A program made the translations under genes and the position numbers. This document shows, in pieces, positions 57,545-64,000 of a stretch of 64,000 nt of DNA. The notes under the pieces were generated by a model. The model was given only the letters and a program-made list of their open reading frames with translations, searched no databases and was not told the DNA's origin. Positions within the stretch are counted from its first letter, which is position 1, and every line of letters starts with the position of its first letter. Source of the DNA: Linanthus parryae (lineage: Eukaryota > Streptophyta > Magnoliopsida > Ericales > Polemoniaceae); contig JALGPY010000012.1 in assembly GCA_023055425.1 (NCBI GenBank), positions 16,565,922 to 16,629,921 on the forward strand, in the 5' to 3' direction.

Positions 57545-59273
57545 GCTGTGTTTGCAGATAGTGTATCCATGTAATATTCTTTTCTTGATTTTAGCTTGCC
57601 TTTCGTAATTTTGGTTTTTCTCTGGGTTCTCTCATGAATTTCGCACTCTGTATAGTGTGGATATGCCTTTTGCGTAGAATATGACATGTGTGAGAAAAGC
57701 TTGGTTGGTGAGTCATCCTTATATAGCTTCTGTTTATAGAAAAGGGTTCCTAACGTTATAGGACCATAAAGAATACCGTACTATAATGGTGTTATTTACA
57801 TTTTGATAGTGTTGTCTAGTTAAAGTTTAGATCATTACTGTTAATACACATCATCTTGAGTACTGAATGTGTTCAGCAATTATATATAGTATGACATGAA
57901 TATTCATTCCAGTTTTACAAATATAAGGTCTCTAAATACAAATTTGATTACATAAAAATTGTAATAAAATTAATTAAGTGATAACTCCTTACTTCGATTC
58001 GTCTTTCCTATGAGAACATTACTAGTTGTGTACATTTCGGTGCAAATTGATGTAATTCATGCCAAGATGTGAAAGAATAATGTTTATGAGATTTTGAGCT
58101 TAAATGTGAAGACCATGCATTTCTTGCATGGATTTACATGTGATTTGATGCATGTTGTCACATTTGATCTTCGCGGTAGTGTTCGTGTTGATATTTGTAG
58201 AAACAATGCATGAGGAGATAGGCTGGAGAGAAGAAACGAGCTTCGTAAGCCAAGGAAATCAAGATGAAGAAGCCAAACTGCAAGAAATGGATGTCTTCGC
58301 ACGAAGACAAGTTTCGTTCGCACGAAGGGGGTAAATAAGAAAAAAGGAAGGAGTTCTAGGTGGTCTTTGCACGATTAGAATTGTCTTCGTACGAATAAAA
58401 TACCTTAGCCAAACTTTCAGAGGATAAGAAAGTCTTCAAAGAATAGCTTGTCGGCGCTAAGTAGGAATGTCTTCGCAGGAAAAGTATTCGCACAAAGAGA
58501 TTAATGTTCGTACGAAGAGTGTTCGTACGAATACATCGAGTCTTCGCACTAAGACACTGTAGAGGCGGCTAGAATATTAAGGAAACTTTGTGTATTCATT
58601 CCTAAAGGCTCCGTGACTTTTAAGAAACGTATTTAAGCCATCCTAGGTCGTATTTTCTGAGGAGACAAGTTGGAGACGGAGATAGGTGGAATTGGAGCTT
58701 GGATATCATCAGGAGAGCGAGGATTCCCTCGTTTGATCTCTCTTCACTTTCTTTTTGTTTTTTTGTTCATGCTCATCGCAAACTTGTTATTGTTAATCAC
58801 GTATCGCACTAGCTAAACAAAATATCGAAATTTCTCAATGGTAGCTTGGGTTTGAAGCCGTTTTGGAGGATTGTGGATTTGATTCATGTTGATTTAACTT
58901 AATGATGACGAATGTTTTTCTATTCTTAATTCATGTGTTTATTCAATCATGCTATTGTGAGACATTGCAGTAGGATGAATTTTAGGTAGTATGTTAGCGA
59001 AATCAACAAATTGCCCGATTAGTTGAATTGAACACTTAGTCGCAGGTTACAGAAATCACCCATTGACTGGGAACTTCGAGTTGATTAGACGTTCGTAATG
59101 CATATAGCCGATTCGTGAATAAGTGAAAGAAATATGCATTCATAGACATAGGTTTTTCTATTGAAAGCAGTAGAGACTCTTGCTCGTTTGGCAAAAAAAA
59201 ATCACCATCTGTGTTTCAAGACATAATTCGTTAACGATGAATACCTAGTGATCCTAGAGAAATCTTGATACTT
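57545..59273. other. Unassigned stretch with a cluster of short palindromes at 58290-58560
   Basis: No gene that I recognise. Between 58293 and 58555 are repeated inverted motifs built on TTCGNNCGAA, including GTCTTCGCACGAAGAC (58293-58308) and three TTCGTACGAA (58386, 58507, 58522). The text around 58680-58900 looks like LTR or leader sequence of an unidentified element. AT-rich elsewhere. Confidence 0.45.
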
Positions 59274-60083
59274 GTCTGTGTTAACTCAACTCTGGTTTCA
59301 AACCCTTGAAACGGGTTTCAAAGCTTTGAAACTCCTTAGAGGATAAGTGCTAAACTGAGGGGGAGTTTTGTCTCCTATATCTTGAATTGTACTTTTGTGT
59401 GTGATGAAAGAAAAATTATCTGTATTTACCAAAGTTATGTTTTGCAAGATATTTGCACAACTATCTGATTGCATGATTACTTTGAATATATTTATAGTTT
59501 CTATTCTAATTTGGTTTTGTAGGTTTCAAATATTTGAAAAGTTTTTCAAAGCTTTGAAAATACTCAGAGTTCTTAGCCTGAGATCCCTGAATACAGAAGT
59601 GCCAAACAGGACGTTATAGCTTTGCTATTTTTATGGGATTTTTTCTAAATATGTATCAATATTGAGATACATATTGTGCTGTCAATCAATGGGAAAAGGC
59701 AGCAACTCTTTGAATTCAAACAAGGCTGAAGAACTGAGAGACACTTGACACAACACAAACATACATAAGCACATAGAGAGACATTCAAATTGATAGAGCA
59801 ACAAGTAAGAAGCTCATTTCATCATTCGATCCATTCCAGACTCAGAAGAACACTTCCAGGCTTTCACCTTATTTGTCTTCATAGTGGTCTTCTACTTGTG
59901 CTTAATCTGCTCATTCATTAGATTATATTTCTTCTATTATTTTTTCTCGTTGAGTTATTCAAGAGGAACAATAGAGAATCTTATTGTATCAAGAAGTTGA
60001 AGCTGTAACTAGATAGGTTAGGGAAAACCCCATGCTGGTATAAAAGTAAGGCAATTCTCTTAGGCCATAGATCTAGGGCTTAA
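59274..60083 (+). repeat. SIRE-like LTR fragment, cut by copia C
   Basis: Contains TTTCAAAGCTTTGAAA-type boxes at 59297, 59310, 59522 and 59540, a GAGGGGGAGTTTTG stretch matching the 3' LTR at about 56425, and ACTAGATAGGTTAGGG with AAGTAAGGCAATTCTCTTAGG near the end, matching 57103-57160. The left edge is not certain. Confidence 0.75.
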
Positions 60084-61515
60084 TGTTGGAATAGATGCCC
60101 TAGAGGCAATCTAGTTTAGTATGAATTTGTATTTGGCTAGAAAAATTCATTTATTATTTATTGGATATTTAATATAATGAAGTCCTTAGATTTACAATCG
60201 TGTTGTTTATCTTAAATATCCCTAGTCAAGTATAATGATTAAATGGGACAATCATCTATAGACTAGTATGGGGTTGGATTGATATGGAGATATCACGATC
60301 CAACACATGGGTGTTGCATTACGGAATGTTGCACTAGATTGACCCATCACCGAGAAGGCTACATACACGTTATGTTAAGTCACAAGTGCTTCTCGGGTAC
60401 AATGGTATTGTCATCCTTAGACTTGAAGTCACTAGATATTCTAGTTGTGGATCATTGTGATCTTGGTAGCGTTAAACGCTACACCGTGACTGGGTAGTTA
60501 TAAAGGCGTGTACTGGATACAATGAGAAGCAAGCTTAGAGATCGTAGTGGATGTAGAGAGGATTTGCCCCTCCCACATAACGGGAGCAAATATCCTAGGC
60601 CACTCGAAGGATAGTGCTTATAGAATGTCTGGCCAGACTCAAATAAATCAATATGGGATATTGATGTTATTTGCACGAATAAGGCTATTCCATGGATCGA
60701 GAAACTAGGGATTGGATATACGAGTGTGACTTGTATGTCTCGTGTCCAATCCGGATATGGAGGCAAAGGGATGAGACAATTACTTTTACAAGGTTGTCTA
60801 GATGACTATTCTATTAGTTGGCTAGAATGGATGTTTTGCTAGAAACCGCTCCATATTAGCAAAGAGTTGCTACCAACTAGATAGAACCTATGGGTTCACA
60901 CGCTATATAGAGTTGTACTAGATTTGGGAATTAATTAATTGGATTAATTAATTAGAAGGATCACTTTGCAAACCCTTGCAAACTTAGTAGGGACTAATTT
61001 GCAAGGAAGGGACTAAATTGAATTCTAGTAGGACTAGAATAAGTCCTTTAGGTAGTTAACAAGGAGTTGTTGGACTATATAAAGGACCCTCCTTCCTTCC
61101 TTCCTCATAACTTATGCTCTAGAGAGAACATAACAAGAGTGGGAGAGAACAAAGGAGAGAGAGAGCAAGCAACAAGGAGGACGCCGCCCCCTTGCCGCCG
61201 CCCCTCCTCCCCGACGCCAAAAAGAAGGGCCGAGCCCCTTCTTTTGTCTCGTTTTGCGTGATTCCTTCACCCTCCTCTCATTCCGGGCTAGCACCAAGGA
61301 GATTGGAGATCTAGAAACAACTCTAGGCGTGGATCAACTATAGAGAACGTGACACTATTCGCGTTTGAAGTCATCAAGGAGAACCCAAAGGTGTGTTTAT
61401 GATTTCTTACCTTCACTATCGTTATGCATCTAGACTTGTGATCCTTGGAGGGTTTTGCATGGTTATTTGTTTGATTATGCTTCCGTTTGCGCGATCCATG
61501 AATCAAAACCCTACA
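60084..61515 (+). repeat. 5' LTR of copia C (1432 bp)
   Basis: Ends TGTTGGAATAGA...AAAACCCTACA as in copia A. A TATA stretch GGACTATATAAAGG lies at about 61072-61085. Small indels against copia A, for example in the GC-rich part around 61180-61240. Confidence 0.93.
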
Positions 61516-61516
61516 G

Positions 61517-61529
61517 TGGTATCAGAGCC
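61517..61529 (+). promoter_or_regulatory. Primer binding site of copia C
   Basis: TGGTATCAGAGCC one base after the LTR, identical to copia A. Confidence 0.92.
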
Positions 61530-63199
61530 ACAGGTCATAGAGCATAAACGTAGTTTATGTGTTACATTCTTGTTGTTTTACACCTTAAAATTGTTGTTTA
61601 TCGCGTAAAACAAGACAAATCAAGCATGGGATGCAATTTGTCAATAATTAGATCATAACAAGACCCAATTTTGCATTGGATGCATGAATTGGTGAGTTTG
61701 AGAAATTTTAGGATCTAAGATCTAGGGTTTGGGCATCCTTGGGGAAGAAGGAGTTCTCCCAAAACAAGGAAACAACCAAACTTGGGCTCCAAGCAAGGAG
61801 GTTGTTTTGGAAACAACCTCCATAAGGAGGTTCGGCCCCCTAGGGGACCGCCCCCCTTGCTTGCCGCCCAAGATTGGCGCCCTAAGGGGCCGGGCGGCCC
61901 TAACCCGCGGGCCTAGCTTGCGGGTTTTGGGCCGGGCCGGCCCTAGGGCCTTATGGTTCACTTAGTTTGGGCCCGGGCAATTGGATTGTTGGGCCCATGG
62001 ACCGTTTTAACCCTAGAAATCCTAAAATCAATTAAAATTGACCAAGCGCGTTAAAATTGGATTTTAACTGTTTATGTGCAAATCGCATGGTGATTGGATA
62101 TGGCCTTAGGATGTGGTTTGATGTGGATGTTTAATTTTGTGGTTTGGTTTTACGGCCTGCGAGCTGATCAATTAATTGTAATAATTAATTAGGGTTTTAT
62201 GGCCTGCGTGCCATTTTTCTCTCAACTTGTGAGATTTATTTTATTTAGTATAGATATTAGCTAGTGCTAGATAAAGTAGATTGTTAGCCAAGATTGAAGA
62301 AAAGAAGCCCAAAGCCAAAGAAGCCACAAAAGATGGAGCATGGAGCATGGAGCATTCCACATGACTATGAAGGATGGACCAAAAGATCAAGACGCATGGA
62401 GATGTGTGTTTGCTTAGGGTTCATAGATAATTCCATTGGCTTGGAATTATCTTAGTCTAGAAAAGGCCATATCCACATCACGTTTAATTTCTGTTTTGTG
62501 GTTGTTTATTTATTGTCTTATTATTTGTGTGGTTGGTGTATGGATGATGCATGCAATTAGGATAATAAGATAATTAGACAACCCGGATCTATTATTTGGA
62601 GTTGTGCCCAAACTCAAATAGATAGATTAGTTGATATTGATCAACAAAACAATTAAAATTGAATTTAAAATCCCTCAAATTCAAATATTGTGTTCTTGCC
62701 TTCTCGTTATTTAAACACTCATTATCATCATTATTTATCAAGTTCGTGCGTGCCAAAGCATGGCGACTTGGTTCATAATGATGGAATGCGATGGCACGTA
62801 ACAATGTGCAATTGCTTAGATAAGAGGTTGAACACAACTAGGCTATTAATTTGATTAAGAAACCTAGAGGCAATCAATTGGGATTATCCATATGGATGGA
62901 TAAATAAGGAGTTATTTTCCCGATTGAACCAAGAGTTGCATATGGGATGCAATTGGAAATTGTTCCTACCTAGAAGTAGTCGAATTATGGGTGACTTGCC
63001 AAAGCAAGCTCATAAGGAGATGAAAAGATGGATCTTGGCCCACTAGAAAATATAAGGATATTTTCCGCATTAATATCTTGAGGGTTATTAATCCGTAGAA
63101 AAATAGTGGGAGCTATATTTAATAAACTAGCCATTATTAAATATAGTCAAAAATTCACAAATACTAAAACTTGCGTATTTTCCTTTTGTAGAATTCCAA
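61530..63199 (+). other. Untranslated leader of copia C
   Basis: About 1.7 kb, matching 32997-34670 closely, with no gene. It ends CCTTTTGTAGAATTCCAA before the gag ATG, one T shorter than in copia A. Confidence 0.7.
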
Positions 63200-64000
63200 A
63201 TGGCAAACAACTCATCGAGTTCACAACATTCCCTACGATCTGTCCTTGAGAAGGACAAGCTCTCTGGAACCAACTTCCTTGATTGGTACAGAAACTTGAG
63301 AATTGTTCTCAAGCAAGAGAAGAAACTGTACGCAATAGAGGAGCATGTTCCAGAAGGTCCAGAGAACCAAACACCTGTTGCCTTAAAGGCGTATCAAAAG
63401 CGTGTTGATGACGCTAATGATGCGGCCTGCCTAATGCTTTGCACCATGACCTCTGAGCTTCAGAAGCAACATGAGAACATGAATGCTGTCGATATGATCG
63501 AACATCTAAAGCAGCTCTTCCAAGAGCAGGCGAGGGTAGAGAGGTATGAGGTCTCAAAGGCACTGTTCAAATGTCATCTGGCAGAAGGGAACCCGGTGGG
63601 ACCCCATGTACTCCGAATGATCGGGTACTTGGAGAATCTCGCCCGGCTTGGGTTCCCGGTCGGCCAAGAGTTGGCAACCGATCTCGTGTTGCAATCGTTG
63701 CCCGAGAGTTATGGACAGTTCATTATGAACTATAACATGAACGAGATCGTTAAACCACTGCCAGATTTGCTCAACATGTTGAGGAAGGCTGAACAGAGCA
63801 TCAACAAGGGTAAGGGCAAGGCCATTATGATGGTGCATAAAGGAAAGGGCAAAAAGTTTGCCTCTTCCTCCAAGGGCAAAGCCAAGTCAGTTGCCAAGTC
63901 CAAGGAACAAGCCCTTAAGCCTGTTGGTGGCATTTCCAAGGTCGTGACTAAGGGTGAATGTCACTACTGTAGTCAACCTGGACACTGGAGGAGGAACTGC
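63200..64000 (+). CDS. Copia C gag, 5' part
   Basis: Open from the ATG at 63200 to the last base, 267 codons, ending at the fourth Cys of the CCHC knuckle (CHYCSQPGHWRRNC). A few substitutions against copia A (for example Gln to His, Ala to Val and Thr to Lys) and no stop. The pol part is outside the window, so whether it is intact is unknown. Confidence 0.92.
   Translation, partial: MANNSSSSQHSLRSVLEKDKLSGTNFLDWYRNLRIVLKQEKKLYAIEEHVPEGPENQTPVALKAYQKRVDDANDAACLMLCTMTSELQKQHENMNAVDMIEHLKQLFQEQARVERYEVSKALFKCHLAEGNPVGPHVLRMIGYLENLARLGFPVGQELATDLVLQSLPESYGQFIMNYNMNEIVKPLPDLLNMLRKAEQSINKGKGKAIMMVHKGKGKKFASSSKGKAKSVAKSKEQALKPVGGISKVVTKGECHYCSQPGHWRRNC

Larger units (their letters stand above)
60084..64000 (+). 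mobile_element. Copia C: third copy of the young copia family, partial
   Basis: LTR 60084-61515, primer site, leader and the start of gag; the rest is right of the window. It is inserted in a SIRE-like LTR; the five bases before it (CTTAA) would be the target duplicate. It is very similar to copia A along its whole length. Confidence 0.93.

Noticed and set aside
58152..58334. 60-codon frame starting with a hydrophobic segment
   Set aside because: No conserved motif and it runs into the TTCG palindrome cluster; treated as chance.

Overview
The window is a block of nested LTR retrotransposons from a flowering plant, probably a eudicot with a large, repeat-rich genome; no species can be named from the sequence. 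Evidence: plant Ty3/gypsy and Ty1/copia lineages, initiator-Met-tRNA-type primer sites, GT-AG introns, TATA boxes and one zinc-finger-homeodomain-like gene, a family confined to plants. No rRNA, tRNA, CRISPR or bacterial operon structure was seen. I assigned everything by reading motifs; no database search was possible.

Region 1 (1-15035): a nearly complete minus-strand Ty3/gypsy element of the Tat type: 5' LTR on the right, gag-protease, then one in-frame TGA, then RT, RNase H, a second archaeal-type RNase H and integrase. Between pol and the 3' LTR lie an array of about 24 hairpin-forming 55-bp repeats and, on the opposite strand, a five-exon gene for a protein of about 1260 residues with a plant mobile domain (PMD). 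This is the most interesting part of the window.

Region 2 (15036-17421): the only stretch not obviously a transposon. It holds one minus-strand homeodomain ORF of the ZF-HD type with a TATA box about 370 bp upstream.

Region 3 (17422-42440): a remnant of a SIRE-like copia element, cut by a minus-strand Ty3/gypsy chromovirus (Tekay-like). The chromovirus's 3' part (end of integrase, chromo-like tail, polypurine tract, part of the LTR) is present four times head to tail, each junction at an (AAT)n tract. Its RT is split by a young, intact copia element (31553-40065) with 1430-bp LTRs, a GAAAC target duplication and one 1316-codon gag-pol ORF.

Region 4 (42440-49369): a defective minus-strand relative of that copia element, whose gag-to-RT part is replaced by a piece of SIRE-like pol. 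It sits in the 5' LTR of the next element.

Region 5 (49370-60083): a decayed plus-strand SIRE-like element with its RT deleted but an extra 3' ORF still visible, then an unassigned stretch with short palindromes, then another SIRE-like LTR piece.

Region 6 (60084-64000): the 5' LTR, leader and start of gag of a third copy of the young copia family, running off the window. The layers give a history: SIRE-like and gypsy elements first, then copia B, then the recent copia A and C insertions.
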